From Bacillus pumilus (GTDB lineage: Bacteria; Bacillota; Bacilli; Bacillales; Bacillaceae): a DNA stretch of 64,000 bases. The stretch spans positions 2,914,001 to 2,978,000 of the forward strand of contig NZ_CP046128.1 of assembly GCF_038738535.1 (NCBI RefSeq), read 5' to 3'. The notes beneath the pieces were generated by a model, which was not told where the DNA came from, did no database searches, and saw only the letters and a list, made by a program, of their open reading frames with translations. Below are positions 1-8,898 of the stretch, piece after piece (the first letter of the stretch is position 1; each line of letters starts with the position of its first letter). The translations under genes and the position numbers were made by a program.

Positions 1-606
1 AATGATAAAAAAGGATAGAATAAATCCAGTCAATAGACCACCTGCGGCAATCAGGACAAAGCTAAAGGATGCCTCAGCAATTGAAAAAGCGCCAGTTACT
101 GTTGCTGCAATGGCAAATTTAAAGGCAACAAGTCCTGATGCATCGTTCATCAATCCCTCGCCTTCCAGCAGCCTCATGATACCCTTTGGCATGTTCACAC
201 GGCTGGAAAGAGCACTGACTGCTACCACATCTGTCGGTGATAAAATCGCTGCAAGCGCAAATGCGGCTGGAAGCGGAATGCTTGGGATCATCCAATGGAT
301 GGTATATCCTGCTACAATGACTGTCGCAAATACTAACCCTAGGGCTAACAGAAGAATCGGCGCTCTTAATTTCCACAGCTCGTCCCTTGGGGTACGCTTC
401 CCGTCATTAAATAACAGCGGCGCAATGAATAAAACGAAGAATAGTTCGGGATTTAAAGAAATATGTAAACCTGAAGGAAAAGCTGCCACCAATATTCCTA
501 AGCCCACTTGAATTAACGGGACTGGAATAAAGGGGACAAAACGATTGATAATATTAGATGATGCGATGAGTGCTAGTAATACGAGCACTGCCAAAAAAAT
601 CTCCAC
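1..606 (-). CDS. nhaK: Na+/H+ antiporter, CPA1 family, N-terminal part (NhaK-like)
   Basis: The N-terminal ~202 residues of a cation:proton antiporter in the cytoplasmic membrane; the rest lies beyond the left edge. The start is a GTG at 606 with a good AGGAGGG ribosome site at 617-623. The translation is strongly hydrophobic, with motifs typical of CPA1/NhaP exchangers: an [12 protein letters not shown] stretch, then [16 protein letters not shown] and [20 protein letters not shown], where the Asp residues are the usual ion-binding and transport residues. B. subtilis NhaK (YvgP) is about 670 residues and lies next to yvgT, as here. It probably exchanges Na+, K+ or Li+ for protons. The open frame on the opposite strand is a shadow. 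Confidence 0.85.
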   Translation of the reverse strand, partial: MEIFLAVLVLLALIASSNIINRFVPFIPVPLIQVGLGILVAAFPSGLHISLNPELFFVLFIAPLLFNDGKRTPRDELWKLRAPILLLALGLVFATVIVAGYTIHWMIPSIPLPAAFALAAILSPTDVVAVSALSSRVNMPKGIMRLLEGEGLMNDASGLVAFKFAIAATVTGAFSIAEASFSFVLIAAGGLLTGFILSFFII

Positions 607-756
607 TAGTACGTGTCCCTCCTATTTCAATTTTTTCGTCAAGTTTTGCTTACATGTAAAGATGTGTTCATTCCATGTTGATTCATCCGTCCGATCATAG
701 GTGCTTCTTTAGTATTCCGCAAAATGTGAAACCAACACATAACAATCCATCTAGGC

Positions 757-785
757 AAAAAAAGGCTGAATCCAGATATTCAGCC
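757..785 (-). terminator. Terminator-like hairpin in the nhaK leader
   Basis: An 8-bp stem (GGCTGAAT at 764-771 with ATTCAGCC at 778-785) is followed on the minus strand by seven T (757-763). It lies about 150 bp before the nhaK start and about 110 bp after the yvgT terminator. It must therefore end a separate short transcript or attenuate the nhaK leader. The 620-928 gap holds no convincing gene. Confidence 0.6.
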
Positions 786-896
786 AGCTGACAAAATTTT
801 CATCACATGTATTGTTCTAATGATGAACAAAAAGACCCTGCTTTTATTTTACACGAAAACTCCATTACCTGCTGACATCCAGCTCGTATCAAACAC

Positions 897-922
897 AAAA
901 AAAAGAGCGAAACCGCTCTTTT
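897..922 (-). terminator. Intrinsic terminator of yvgT
   Basis: GAGCG (905-909) pairs with CGCTC (914-918), extended by A/T pairs, with a minus-strand T run at 897-904 directly after the yvgT stop. Confidence 0.8.
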
Positions 923-928
923 CTCGTT

Positions 929-1540
929 TTACCCTTTATTTAAAAAATAAGACCTAGCGGGAAGCCGCCATTTGAATAGGTAGGAACAAACCCTGCATAC
1001 GACAAGGATGAGAAACAGCAAATACAAAGCAATCTCTCCTTGTGCTAAACCGAGTCCTACGAGTAAGCCGCCAAGTGCTGCCCAAACTGCGTAAATCTCC
1101 GCTTTTAGCACAAGCGGCTTTCGCCCTGCCAATAAATCACGCACAATTCCGCCTCCGCTTCCAGTCAAAATGGCTGCCACAATGACCGCACTGAGCGGAA
1201 GCTCTCTTTGCACAGCAAATAATGCACCTTGAATCGCAAACGCTGCTAAACCAATCGCATCCGAGAAATTCCCCCATGTGCTCCAGTGCTTGAGCAAAAG
1301 CTTTGGAAAAAGAAACACAATCGTAATGGATACAAGAGCAATGGTAAACATTTTGCCCTGTGACCATAAAGCAGACACCGGAAGACCGATTAATAGATTT
1401 CGAATCGCTCCACCGCCAAATGCTGTCACAATCCCTAAAATGTACACACCAAGAATATCGTACTCTTCCTCCATTGCTACTATCGCACCACTAATGGCGA
1501 ATGCGATAATACCAATGATACTTAAGACTTCCCATGCCAT
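929..1540 (-). CDS. yvgT: TRIC / UPF0126 family membrane protein YvgT
   Basis: A 203-residue integral membrane protein with about seven hydrophobic segments. It has two glycine-rich repeats, FGGGAIRNLLIGLP near residue 42 and GSGGGIVRDLLAGRKP near residue 127. This internal duplication is the hallmark of the bacterial trimeric intracellular cation channel (UPF0126, YadS) family. Length matches B. subtilis YvgT (about 202). Family members are thought to conduct monovalent cations, but the role of this one is not established. It lies between nhaK and bdbC as in B. subtilis, is read alone, and has its own terminator. Confidence 0.85.
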   Translation of the reverse strand: MAWEVLSIIGIIAFAISGAIVAMEEEYDILGVYILGIVTAFGGGAIRNLLIGLPVSALWSQGKMFTIALVSITIVFLFPKLLLKHWSTWGNFSDAIGLAAFAIQGALFAVQRELPLSAVIVAAILTGSGGGIVRDLLAGRKPLVLKAEIYAVWAALGGLLVGLGLAQGEIALYLLFLILVVCRVCSYLFKWRLPARSYFLNKG

Positions 1541-1654
1541 TTTCCGCTTATCTCCTTACATGATCTGATCATCTAACACTACTCCCTTAATGTATATCTG
1601 ACATAAGCGAAAAGCAATACAAATTTTCTTTAAATTTTATCTTTTTGCAAAAAT

Positions 1655-1682
1655 AAAAAATAGCCCGCTTAAAAGCAGGCTA
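1655..1682 (-). terminator. Terminator of the bdbDC operon
   Basis: TAGCCcGCTT (1661-1670) pairs with AGCaGGCTA (1674-1682) with one mismatch. A minus-strand T run lies at 1655-1660, just after the bdbC stop. Confidence 0.75.
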
Positions 1683-1686
1683 TCTC

Positions 1687-2100
1687 TCAATCTTCTTTTG
1701 CATTTAACAGCAGCATACTGATGATGATAAGAATAAATGCAATGAGAGCCAATAGTGGAATGGTAATAAAACCAAACCAGTTCAGATAATCAACGGAACA
1801 AGGAATGCCGCTTAGGCAAGGGCGAATCGACGCAAAGCCCGGGATCTTTTGTTCCATATAATGATAGATGGAAAAGCCAGCACCAATCACAGCCAAAGGC
1901 AGTACGTAATACTTCACTTTGACATCGCCCCGGAACGTAGCAATTCCAAGTAAGAGCACGAGCGGGTACATGAAAATGCGCTGAAACCAGCACATATCGC
2001 ATGGGATAAACTTCTTTATTTCACTTAAATACAGGCTGCTCATCGTCGCAACGATAGAGACAATCCAAGCACTGTATAAGTAAATGAGCTTATTCTTCAT
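1687..2100 (-). CDS. bdbC: Thiol-disulfide oxidoreductase BdbC (DsbB-like)
   Basis: A 137-residue four-helix membrane protein that reoxidises its extracytoplasmic partner BdbD and passes electrons to quinone. It shows the two cysteine pairs of the DsbB family: C34-x-x-C37 in a CDMCWFQR motif, and C95/C101 in the second external loop. Its ATG overlaps the bdbD stop by ATGA, so the two are translationally coupled. In B. subtilis the pair is required for competence (ComGC disulfides) and for secreted disulfide proteins. Length matches the family. Confidence 0.93.
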   Translation of the reverse strand: MKNKLIYLYSAWIVSIVATMSSLYLSEIKKFIPCDMCWFQRIFMYPLVLLLGIATFRGDVKVKYYVLPLAVIGAGFSIYHYMEQKIPGFASIRPCLSGIPCSVDYLNWFGFITIPLLALIAFILIIISMLLLNAKED

Positions 2101-2783
2101 GATTTTTTCCCTTTGAGCTCTTGATCAATTAATTCTTTGATTTCATCATAGTCATAAAAGTTTTGAACTTGTTTATTGTTAATCAAAATCGTTGGTGTTG
2201 AATTCACTTTATATTTGTTCACAAGCTGATCGTCTGTGTTCAGCTGCGGCTGATACGTTTTCTTTGATAAATTATCTTTGAGTTTATCCGTATCAATTTT
2301 TGTTGTCTTTTTCGCTAGTTCAGTCAGCTTAGCAGGCGTAACCCATTCTGCTTCACTATCTGGCTGTGCTTGATAGACAGCTTCATGGAATGCCCAGAAG
2401 TTTTTTGGATCTTCTTTCCACACTTCTTCAGAAGCTAGTGCTGCTAATACTGCGCCATCTCCATGAACAGGCAGTGGTAAATTAATAAATGAAAAGGATA
2501 CATCGCCTTTATCTATGTAGTCTGCTTTCAGTTTTGGGAAAATGTCTGTTTCAAATGATTTACATGACGGACATTTATAGTCCCCAAACTCGACGATTTG
2601 CACCGCTGCGTTTTTGTCTCCTATGACAGGCTGTCCTTTAATCGAAGGCTTACTGTCAACTGTTTGTGCTTCTTGGCTGTTCTTGTTCCCAATCACAACA
2701 AATAGACCGATGAGAAGAGCTGCGATGATGGTTAAAATAACAGCAAATTTAATGGATGAAGATTGATTATTTTTCTTACTCAC
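2097..2783 (-). CDS. bdbD: Thiol-disulfide oxidoreductase BdbD (DsbA-like)
   Basis: A 228-residue extracytoplasmic oxidase anchored by one N-terminal helix (about residues 12-32). The thioredoxin-fold active site is C71-P-S-C74, and a cis-proline loop (NSTPTI) is seen downstream. It introduces disulfides into secreted proteins and is recycled by BdbC. The start is chosen as GTG at 2783, where AGGTAGGTG lies a few bases upstream. A longer frame back to 2858 exists, but it would run through the cadA terminator hairpin at 2815-2856 and is not used. The mature sequence follows B. subtilis BdbD closely (222 residues). Confidence 0.93.
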   Translation of the reverse strand: MSKKNNQSSSIKFAVILTIIAALLIGLFVVIGNKNSQEAQTVDSKPSIKGQPVIGDKNAAVQIVEFGDYKCPSCKSFETDIFPKLKADYIDKGDVSFSFINLPLPVHGDGAVLAALASEEVWKEDPKNFWAFHEAVYQAQPDSEAEWVTPAKLTELAKKTTKIDTDKLKDNLSKKTYQPQLNTDDQLVNKYKVNSTPTILINNKQVQNFYDYDEIKELIDQELKGKKS

Positions 2784-2814
2784 ATAAGCACCTACCTTAT
2801 CTTTTTCATTCCTT

Positions 2815-2856
2815 AAAAAAGAAAAAGGATAATAGCTTAGAAAAATGCCATTATCC
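2815..2856 (-). terminator. Terminator of cadA
   Basis: GGATAAT (2827-2833) pairs with ATTATCC (2850-2856), followed on the minus strand by a T-rich run at 2815-2826. It separates cadA from bdbD. Confidence 0.75.
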
Positions 2857-2925
2857 AACTTCTTCTATTTTAACAAGAGGGGGTCCATTATGAAAGATGG
2901 TATTCATGAAATTTTCCTTACAATT

Positions 2926-5025
2926 TTATTTCATGACCCTCATGGCATTTAAAACAGCGAGTACGGTGACACCGACATCCGAGAAGACGGCTTCCCACAT
3001 GGTCGCAATACCGAATGCACCGAGTATTAGGAAAATGCCTTTGACACCAAGGGCAAATGCAATATTCTGCCATACAATCCTTCTTGTTCGTTTTGCGACA
3101 GCAATGGCTTCTGCTACCTTTGATGGCTGGTCCGTCATGATGACGATATCAGCCGCTTCGACAGCTGCATCTGATCCAAGCCCGCCCATTGCAATTCCTA
3201 TGTCTGCTCTTGCTAATACAGGTGTATCATTAATGCCGTCCCCAACAAATAACAGCTTTTCTTGAGGCGCTTTTTTCTGATCAATTTCTTCTATTTTCGT
3301 TACTTTATCCTGCGGCAATAATTCTGCATGTACTTCGTCGATGCCAATTTGCTTGGCGACCGCAGTTCCGACTTGCTTAGCATCACCAGTAAGCATGACA
3401 GTTTGAATCCCAGACGCTTTTAGAGCAGAGACGGCTTCGATTGCATCTTCCTTCAATTCATCTGCGATCAAGATCGATCCAGCAAACTCACCGTTAATCG
3501 CCATGTACACAACGGTTCCGCTTCTTTTTTCTTTTTCATACGCAATGCCTTCTCGCTCCATCAATCGATGATTTCCCGCTAAGACATGGGAACCGCTGAT
3601 GGTCGCTTTAATTCCATGTCCCGCGATATCCTCATATGCTTCAATCTGGCTTTCATCAATCGGCGAGCTGTATGCCGCTTTAATCGATTCTGCAATAGGG
3701 TGTGAGGAATGGGCTTCTGCCAGTGCTGCAAAAGAAAGCAGCTCCTCTTCTGACCACTTGTCACTGGTTGTGACAATATTGGTCACCGTAAAGTTTCCTT
3801 TTGTGAGTGTGCCCGTCTTATCAAATACAGCATATCTCACAGAATTCAATGCTTCTAGATAGTTACTGCCTTTCACAAGGATGCCTCGTTTAGAAGCTGC
3901 CCCAATTCCCCCGAAAAATCCTAATGGAATGGACACAACAAGAGCACAAGGACAAGAGATCACGAGAAAGACAAGTGCCCGGTACACCCAGTCAGACAAT
4001 TGTGCCGATGGAAAGAGAAGCGGCGGCATAAAGGCAAGCAATAAGGCAAGCAAGACGACAGCCGGTGTATAATATTTTGCAAACTTTGTGATGAAATTTT
4101 CTGTCTGTGCTTTTCGGCTGCTCGCATTCTCAACCAAATCTAAAATCTTCGTCACTGCCGATTCACTTAGCTCTTTTTGCACTTCAATTTCAAGTATACC
4201 GTTTTGATTCACAAATCCTGCAAGAACTTCTTTTCCCGCTTCTACATCCCGCGGCACCGACTCCCCTGTTAATGCAGATGTATCTACGAGCGAGAAACCT
4301 TCAACAACGAGCCCATCCAGCGGAATTTTTTCACCTGGCTTCACGACAATACGGTCACCGGCTTTTACTTCTTCCGGATTCACTTTTTTCGTTTCATTTC
4401 CTACTTTTAGATTCGCGTATTCTGGACGTATATTCATTAATTCACTAATTGATCGTCTTGAACGGTTCACTGCCGCCCCTTGGAAGAGCTCTCCAATTTG
4501 GTAAAACAGCATGACAGCAAGCGCTTCTGGATATTGCTGAATGACAAAAGCACCAACCGTTGCAATCGTCATTAAGAAGTTCTCATCAAATACTTGGCCG
4601 CGCACGATATTTTTCAGCGCTTTAAAAACCACATCACCGCCGACTAGTAAATATGCTGCGAAGAACATAATGAACTTTAATACACCATCTTCAGGTATAA
4701 AGAAAGCTGCTGTTCCAATGACTGCACCGCCAATTAATTTCACCACAATCGTTTTTAACCTTTTCGTCCCATGCTCATGATCGTGATGATGTCCTTCTTC
4801 TTTCGGTGATACACTCACATGAGGTTCAATGGACTGAACGGTTTTTTCAATGCGCCTTGACATCGTTTCTTGCTTATCTGCATGCGTAACAGTCAATGTG
4901 CCTGTCGCAAAATTAACAGAGCAAGCTTCAACACCATCCATTTTGCTGACACCTGTTTCTATTTTACGTGCACAGTTGCCGCAATCAAGACCGCTTAATA
5001 CGTATTCATCCTTCATCTTTTTCAT
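2926..5025 (-). CDS. cadA: Cd2+/Zn2+/Co2+-exporting P1B-type ATPase CadA
   Basis: A 699-residue heavy-metal P-type ATPase that pumps divalent soft metals out of the cell. An N-terminal HMA domain carries GLDCGNC (C15, C18), followed by a His-rich linker (EEGHHHDHEHG, about residue 77). Further along come the membrane metal site SCPCALV, the phosphorylation motif DKTGT, and GDGINDTPVL in the hinge. The start is the ATG at 5025, with AAGGTGAG three bases upstream; an upstream ATG at 5070 has no better site. B. subtilis CadA (YvgW) is 702 residues and is repressed by CzrA. A matching palindrome lies at 5095-5116. Confidence 0.95.
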   Translation of the reverse strand: MKKMKDEYVLSGLDCGNCARKIETGVSKMDGVEACSVNFATGTLTVTHADKQETMSRRIEKTVQSIEPHVSVSPKEEGHHHDHEHGTKRLKTIVVKLIGGAVIGTAAFFIPEDGVLKFIMFFAAYLLVGGDVVFKALKNIVRGQVFDENFLMTIATVGAFVIQQYPEALAVMLFYQIGELFQGAAVNRSRRSISELMNIRPEYANLKVGNETKKVNPEEVKAGDRIVVKPGEKIPLDGLVVEGFSLVDTSALTGESVPRDVEAGKEVLAGFVNQNGILEIEVQKELSESAVTKILDLVENASSRKAQTENFITKFAKYYTPAVVLLALLLAFMPPLLFPSAQLSDWVYRALVFLVISCPCALVVSIPLGFFGGIGAASKRGILVKGSNYLEALNSVRYAVFDKTGTLTKGNFTVTNIVTTSDKWSEEELLSFAALAEAHSSHPIAESIKAAYSSPIDESQIEAYEDIAGHGIKATISGSHVLAGNHRLMEREGIAYEKEKRSGTVVYMAINGEFAGSILIADELKEDAIEAVSALKASGIQTVMLTGDAKQVGTAVAKQIGIDEVHAELLPQDKVTKIEEIDQKKAPQEKLLFVGDGINDTPVLARADIGIAMGGLGSDAAVEAADIVIMTDQPSKVAEAIAVAKRTRRIVWQNIAFALGVKGIFLILGAFGIATMWEAVFSDVGVTVLAVLNAMRVMK

Positions 5026-5094
5026 GTTCTCACCTTTTTCTATATAAGTAGCCTTCCCTGATTCAATCAAACCTATCAGCTGCTGTGATTATTA

Positions 5095-5116
5095 TATATG
5101 AGCACATATTCATATA
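5095..5116. promoter_or_regulatory. ArsR/SmtB-type operator upstream of cadA (CzrA-like)
   Basis: TATATGA (5095-5101) and TCATATA (5110-5116) form an inverted repeat with 7-bp arms in the cadA promoter region. The form (ATATGA...TCATAT) is that bound by CzrA and related ArsR-family sensors. No czrA gene lies nearby. The rest of 5117-5337 holds nothing I can support. Confidence 0.6.
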
Positions 5117-5337
5117 TTGAATTATCTTTATTATATGAGGAGTTCTGATCAGCTGTCAATCATTTATGAGCAAATGTTTGGTTTTTTTATGCCCAATCCT
5201 GCCACATGGATTTTCAATAATCCAAGCTCATGTCCCCCGCTCCCCGCATAACATAAAAACGATCGTTTGACCTCTGACAGAAAAAGTGCAGCTTTTCTCT
5301 TTACAAAAGAAGGACATACACTTAGAATGAAATAAAA

Positions 5338-5353
5338 GTTTCCTTGAGGAAAC
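5338..5353. promoter_or_regulatory. MntR-like operator upstream of the metal ABC operon
   Basis: GTTTCCTTGAGGAAAC is a perfect palindrome (7-bp arms, 2-bp centre). It resembles the TTTGCCTTAAGGAAA form of B. subtilis MntR boxes. It lies about 100 bp before the ATPase start and supports manganese control of this operon. Confidence 0.55.
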
Positions 5354-5453
5354 AAATTAGCATTAGAGAATCATTTCATCCTTTAGTCAAAATTATTTAA
5401 TGTATGCATATATCTTTAGGAAGTGCAATGATGATTGAAAGGGGCCGCAAGAG

Positions 5454-6197
5454 ATGCCAAATGCTTTAACAATCGACCGTCTTCATGTCTCATATCACGG
5501 GCAGGATGCATTAGAGAACATCTCTCTTTCCATACAGGAAGGAACGATGACAGGAATCATAGGTCCAAATGGTGCCGGTAAATCGTCTTTACTCAAGGCA
5601 TGTTTGGATTTAATTGAAAAAGACCAAGGGGATATTCGCTTTTTTGAACAGCCCTTTAAACAAGTCAGAAAACAGATCGCCTATGTACCACAAAGAAATG
5701 ATCTAGACTGGACGTTTCCTATTCATGTGCTGGATACCGTGCTACTTGGAACATATCCGAAGCTTGGCCTGATGAAACGTCCGAAAAAAGAAGACCGGGC
5801 ATATGCGTACCACTGTTTAGAAAAGGTCGGTATGCAGGACTTTGCCAAAAGACAGATTGGTGAGTTATCCGGCGGTCAGCAGCAGCGTGTCTTCCTTGCA
5901 AGAGCACTTGCGCAAAACGCACAGCTCTTCTGTTTGGATGAACCGTTTGTTGGGATTGATATGGCCAGTGAAGAAACGATGGTTCGCATTTTGCAAGAAT
6001 TACGGGATGAAGGAAAAACCATTTTGGTTGTCCATCATGATTTAAGTAAAGCCGATGATTACTTCAGCCACCTCGTTCTGTTAAATAAAAAACTCATCAA
6101 AGCTGGACCTGTACACGACATACTTCGCCCAGAGGTCATGCTGGAGGCATATGAAACGCAGCTACCATTCTTAAAAACAGCAGGAGGAGACGTGTAA
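5454..6197 (+). CDS. Metal (Mn-type) ABC importer, ATP-binding subunit
   Basis: A 247-residue cytoplasmic ABC ATPase. Walker A is GPNGAGKSS (about residues 36-44), the Q-loop sits in VPQRND, the signature is LSGGQQQRV, Walker B is LFCLDEP, and the switch His is in VVHHD. It belongs to the manganese/zinc/iron chelate (cluster 9) importers. It is followed, with a TAATG overlap, by its permease and then the binding lipoprotein. This ATPase-permease-protein order is that of the staphylococcal mntABC type, not of B. subtilis mntABCD. GAAAGGGG precedes the ATG. The operator at 5338 suggests MntR repression at high Mn. Confidence 0.9.
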   Translation: MPNALTIDRLHVSYHGQDALENISLSIQEGTMTGIIGPNGAGKSSLLKACLDLIEKDQGDIRFFEQPFKQVRKQIAYVPQRNDLDWTFPIHVLDTVLLGTYPKLGLMKRPKKEDRAYAYHCLEKVGMQDFAKRQIGELSGGQQQRVFLARALAQNAQLFCLDEPFVGIDMASEETMVRILQELRDEGKTILVVHHDLSKADDYFSHLVLLNKKLIKAGPVHDILRPEVMLEAYETQLPFLKTAGGDV

Positions 6198-7069
6198 TGG
6201 AATTTTTAACCGGACTCTTTGAATATGCGTTTTTACAAAAAGCGTTATTTACATCCGTCATGGTAGGCATTATTTGCGGGGTCATTGGCTGCTTTATCAT
6301 TTTACGGGGCATGGCCCTGATGGGAGACGCCATTTCGCATGCAGTGCTGCCAGGTGTCGCCATCTCTTATATGCTGGGAATTAACTTTTTCTTCGGGGCC
6401 GTTTTAACTGGAGTGTTAACAGCGATTGGGATCGGATACGTGAGTCAAAACAGCCGCATTAAAAATGACTCTGCCATCGGCATTGTCTTCACCGCCTTTT
6501 TCTCAATCGGAATCATTTTAATCACATTTTTGAAAAGTTCCAGTGATTTATATCATATCTTGTTTGGAAACGTCCTAGCTGTTCGGTCATCTGATATGTG
6601 GATTACACTTGGCATCGGCATTTTTATCCTGCTGGCTGTTATCGTTTTCTACAAAGAACTGCTCATTAGTTCATTTGATCCGGTCATTTCTTCGGTTTAC
6701 GGTTTACCGAATCGAATGATCCATTATTTTCTCATGACCTTGTTGACCCTTGTGACCGTTGCGTCACTGCAAACTGTTGGGATTATTCTTGTCGTTGCCA
6801 TGCTTATTACGCCGGCAGCCACTGCTTATCTCTTAACAGACCGGCTATGGATCATGATTTATTTATCTGCTTTTTTCGGTGCAGTTTCTGCCGTCGTGGG
6901 ACTTGGGCTTAGTTTTACGTATAACTTGTCGTCTGGCGCTTCTATCGTGCTGGTCGCGACCATTTTATTCGGGAGTGCCTTTATCTTTTCACCAAAGCAA
7001 GGAATTCTATGGAGATCATTAAATTCTAAACGAAAACGAACGCAGCTAAAAAAGGAAGCGTCTATGTAA
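6197..7069 (+). CDS. Metal (Mn-type) ABC importer, permease subunit
   Basis: A 290-residue ABC-3 family permease with about eight transmembrane helices. The early [23 protein letters not shown] stretch (shown here only as the family's typical start) and the [14 protein letters not shown] loop are family hallmarks. The ATG overlaps the ATPase stop (TAATG), so the subunits are translationally coupled. A homodimer would form the channel with two copies of the upstream ATPase. It ends in a basic tail (NSKRKRTQ). The binding lipoprotein follows after 13 bp. Confidence 0.9.
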   Translation: MEFLTGLFEYAFLQKALFTSVMVGIICGVIGCFIILRGMALMGDAISHAVLPGVAISYMLGINFFFGAVLTGVLTAIGIGYVSQNSRIKNDSAIGIVFTAFFSIGIILITFLKSSSDLYHILFGNVLAVRSSDMWITLGIGIFILLAVIVFYKELLISSFDPVISSVYGLPNRMIHYFLMTLLTLVTVASLQTVGIILVVAMLITPAATAYLLTDRLWIMIYLSAFFGAVSAVVGLGLSFTYNLSSGASIVLVATILFGSAFIFSPKQGILWRSLNSKRKRTQLKKEASM

Positions 7070-7082
7070 AAGGAGGACATAT

Positions 7083-8021
7083 ATGAAGAAGGTATTTGCA
7101 ATCCGTTTGATCGCAGTATTCATTGCCCTTGTGGTCATCGCAGGCTGTTCTACTAAACAAAATAATTCCGGCAAAGATGACGGCACATTAAAAGTCGTCA
7201 CGACCTACTCCATTCTTTATGACATTGTGAAGGAAGTAGGCGGAGAGCACGTCTCTATTCACAGCATTGTTCCCATTGGTACAGACCCACATGAATTCGA
7301 CCCACTGCCAAAGGATGTTCAGCATACAACGGATGCAGACCTTGTTCTATATAATGGCTTAAACCTTGAGACAGGGAACGGCTGGTTTCAAAAGCTGCTC
7401 GAATCGAGTGGCAAGGATGGGGATGATGCACCTGTAGCCGAACTAAGTAAAGGCGTCAAAGTAAAGCACTTGTCTTCAAAAGGACTCGAAAGCCAGCAGG
7501 ACCCCCACGCCTGGCTGAATGTCGAAAATGGGATTCTTTATGCTCAAAATGCCCGGGATGCGCTTATTGAAGCGGACCCTGAGCATCAAGAGGATTACGA
7601 AAAAAATACAGAAGCCTATATCAAAAAGCTTCAAGCGCTTCACGATGAAGCAAAAGACAAGTTTGATCAGCTGCCAAAAGACAAAAAGCTCCTTGTGACA
7701 AGTGAGGGAGCCTTCAAGTATTTTGCAGATGCCTATGGACTGAAAGCAGGCTACATTTGGGAGATCAACACAGAAAGTGAAGGAACACCTGGACAAATGA
7801 AGCGCATCATTCATTTTGTCAAAGATCATCAAGTTCCTGCGCTCTTTCTTGAAACAAGTGTCGATCAACGCAGCCTTGAAAGCTTATCTGAGGAAACCGG
7901 GGTTCCGATTAAAGGAAAAGTATTCACTGACTCTATTGGAAAGAAAGGTGAAGACGGAGACAGCTACTATAAGATGATGAAATGGAATATTGACACCATT
8001 TACAAAGGGCTTTCATCATAA
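7083..8021 (+). CDS. Metal (Mn-type) ABC importer, substrate-binding lipoprotein
   Basis: A 312-residue lipoprotein with a signal peptide ending in the lipobox VIAGC (Cys22). It is a cluster 9 (PsaA/MntC/SitA) metal-binding protein. The likely four ligands fall at H70 (DPHEFDP), H142 (DPHAWLN), E208 (TSEGAF) and D283 (FTDSIG), the His-His-Glu-Asp set of Mn/Fe-type proteins. It lacks the His-rich loop of zinc ZnuA proteins, and it has the [11 protein letters not shown] loop typical of the Mn group. AGGAGG precedes the ATG. It ends the operon; the hairpins described at 8026-8259 follow. Confidence 0.92.
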   Translation: MKKVFAIRLIAVFIALVVIAGCSTKQNNSGKDDGTLKVVTTYSILYDIVKEVGGEHVSIHSIVPIGTDPHEFDPLPKDVQHTTDADLVLYNGLNLETGNGWFQKLLESSGKDGDDAPVAELSKGVKVKHLSSKGLESQQDPHAWLNVENGILYAQNARDALIEADPEHQEDYEKNTEAYIKKLQALHDEAKDKFDQLPKDKKLLVTSEGAFKYFADAYGLKAGYIWEINTESEGTPGQMKRIIHFVKDHQVPALFLETSVDQRSLESLSEETGVPIKGKVFTDSIGKKGEDGDSYYKMMKWNIDTIYKGLSS

Positions 8022-8025
8022 GAAA

Positions 8026-8052
8026 AGACAGGCGGAGTGATTCTGCCTGTCT
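8026..8052 (+). repeat. First copy of a duplicated terminator-type hairpin
   Basis: An 11-bp stem (AGACAGGCGGA with TCTGCCTGTCT, one G-T pair) follows the metal operon stop. It lacks a T run. A near-identical hairpin with a T run lies 202 bp downstream at 8228-8254. Confidence 0.7.
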
Positions 8053-8227
8053 TAGATTGTTGACAAAGGGCTAAAATGATGTTTATTTTAGCCCTTTGTC
8101 TTCTTTTCAGCGTGATAGAAAACCTTTGCAGTCTAGGAAGGACGAGCACTGGCGCGGAACGAATTTGACATTCGTGAGCACCAGCGCGCAGGACTGACAA
8201 CGAATGCGAGGGTTTGTCTTCACGCTG
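8053..8227. repeat. Highly self-complementary intergenic element
   Basis: The segment between the two duplicated hairpins contains a 16-bp perfect stem at 8062-8100 (GACAAAGGGCTAAAAT arm). It is followed by a nested long-range fold: 8107-8115 with 8220-8228, 8120-8124 with 8211-8215, 8129-8133 with 8192-8196, and an inner ACGAAT/ATTCGT loop at 8159-8175. No coding frame is supported. It looks like an inserted structured repeat inside the 3' region of the metal operon. Confidence 0.5.
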
Positions 8228-8259
8228 AGACAGGCGGAATGAATCCGCCTGTCTTTTTT
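8228..8259 (+). terminator. Terminator of the metal ABC operon
   Basis: A perfect 11-bp stem (AGACAGGCGGA at 8228-8238 with TCCGCCTGTCT at 8244-8254) runs into a T tract ending at 8259. This is the functional copy of the hairpin seen at 8026-8052. Confidence 0.8.
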
Positions 8260-8260
8260 G

Positions 8261-8821
8261 TTAGCTGGCTATATTTTGCGGGTGTTTTTTCGGCCAAATG
8301 ACATAGCTAATGCTAATGACGAAATCAATGGCTAAGACCATCCCCCACACACCGGCGAGCTGCATCAGTGATTCCGTTCGTTCTGGTGCTTGTATGAGAT
8401 AGGATAAACCAAATAGCAGACCAGCTCCGATGACATAAGAGACGAAATGCCGCGTCCAGCTGACCATTTCATACACTGACCGTTCCTTCCCGTACTTAGG
8501 TCTTCCCTTCGGCTTAGGGCCTCCTGCAAATCGATAAGCAAACCGAGCATCTGCCCATTTCACCATTTGATGTCCAAAGGCGAGACTCACCCCAATATAA
8601 ACAGCCGCAAGCCCGTGGATGACACTCGCCACAGCCCCTTGCCTTAAATCCATATAAGTAGCCGCAAGAAGGATTAGATCCAAAATCGGCGTACAGACCA
8701 GAAAGAAGGCGCCCCACTTTTTCTGTCTAAACACATAACGCAGTGTTAAACCCACCAGAATAAACAGCCAAAAACCAATTTCACATGCCACAATCAATAA
8801 CCCGACCAATATTCCCCACAT
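8261..8821 (-). CDS. Multi-pass membrane protein of unknown function, divergent from a TetR regulator
   Basis: About 186 residues with five or six hydrophobic segments and a conserved-looking cytoplasmic stretch rich in Gly, Pro and Lys (FAGGPKPKGRPKYGKER). I do not recognise a named family. It is transcribed away from the adjacent TetR-family gene, with two palindromes between them, so it is the likely repressed target; such partners are often exporters or membrane-stress proteins. The start is placed at the ATG at 8821, just outside the operators. A longer frame back to 8905 would read through the operators. No clear ribosome site precedes 8821. Confidence 0.7.
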   Translation of the reverse strand: MWGILVGLLIVACEIGFWLFILVGLTLRYVFRQKKWGAFFLVCTPILDLILLAATYMDLRQGAVASVIHGLAAVYIGVSLAFGHQMVKWADARFAYRFAGGPKPKGRPKYGKERSVYEMVSWTRHFVSYVIGAGLLFGLSYLIQAPERTESLMQLAGVWGMVLAIDFVISISYVIWPKKHPQNIAS

Positions 8822-8826
8822 CCTTT

Positions 8827-8868
8827 TTAACACAATTGTATTAAATAAAAAATAACACAACTGTGTTA
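8827..8868. promoter_or_regulatory. Tandem TetR-family operators in the divergent promoter
   Basis: Two palindromes share the half-site TAACACA: TTAACACAATTGTATTAA at 8827-8844 and TAACACAACTGTGTTA at 8853-8868. A third partial half (GCTGTGCTAA) lies nearer the regulator start. They sit between the divergent genes and fit a self-regulating TetR repressor. Confidence 0.65.
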
Positions 8869-8898
8869 AAAAAACAATAGCTGTGCTAAAATCAATGT

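Noticed and set aside
2-511. 169-codon plus-strand frame at the left edge
   Set aside because: It lies antisense to the nhaK reading frame, whose translation shows clear antiporter motifs; the plus-strand product has no recognisable features.
2784-2858. N-terminal extension of bdbD
   Set aside because: It runs through the cadA terminator hairpin and lacks a ribosome site; the GTG at 2783 has one.
5164-5355. 63-codon minus-strand frame between cadA and the metal ABC operon
   Set aside because: No ribosome site and no family features; it overlaps the MntR-like operator and promoter region.
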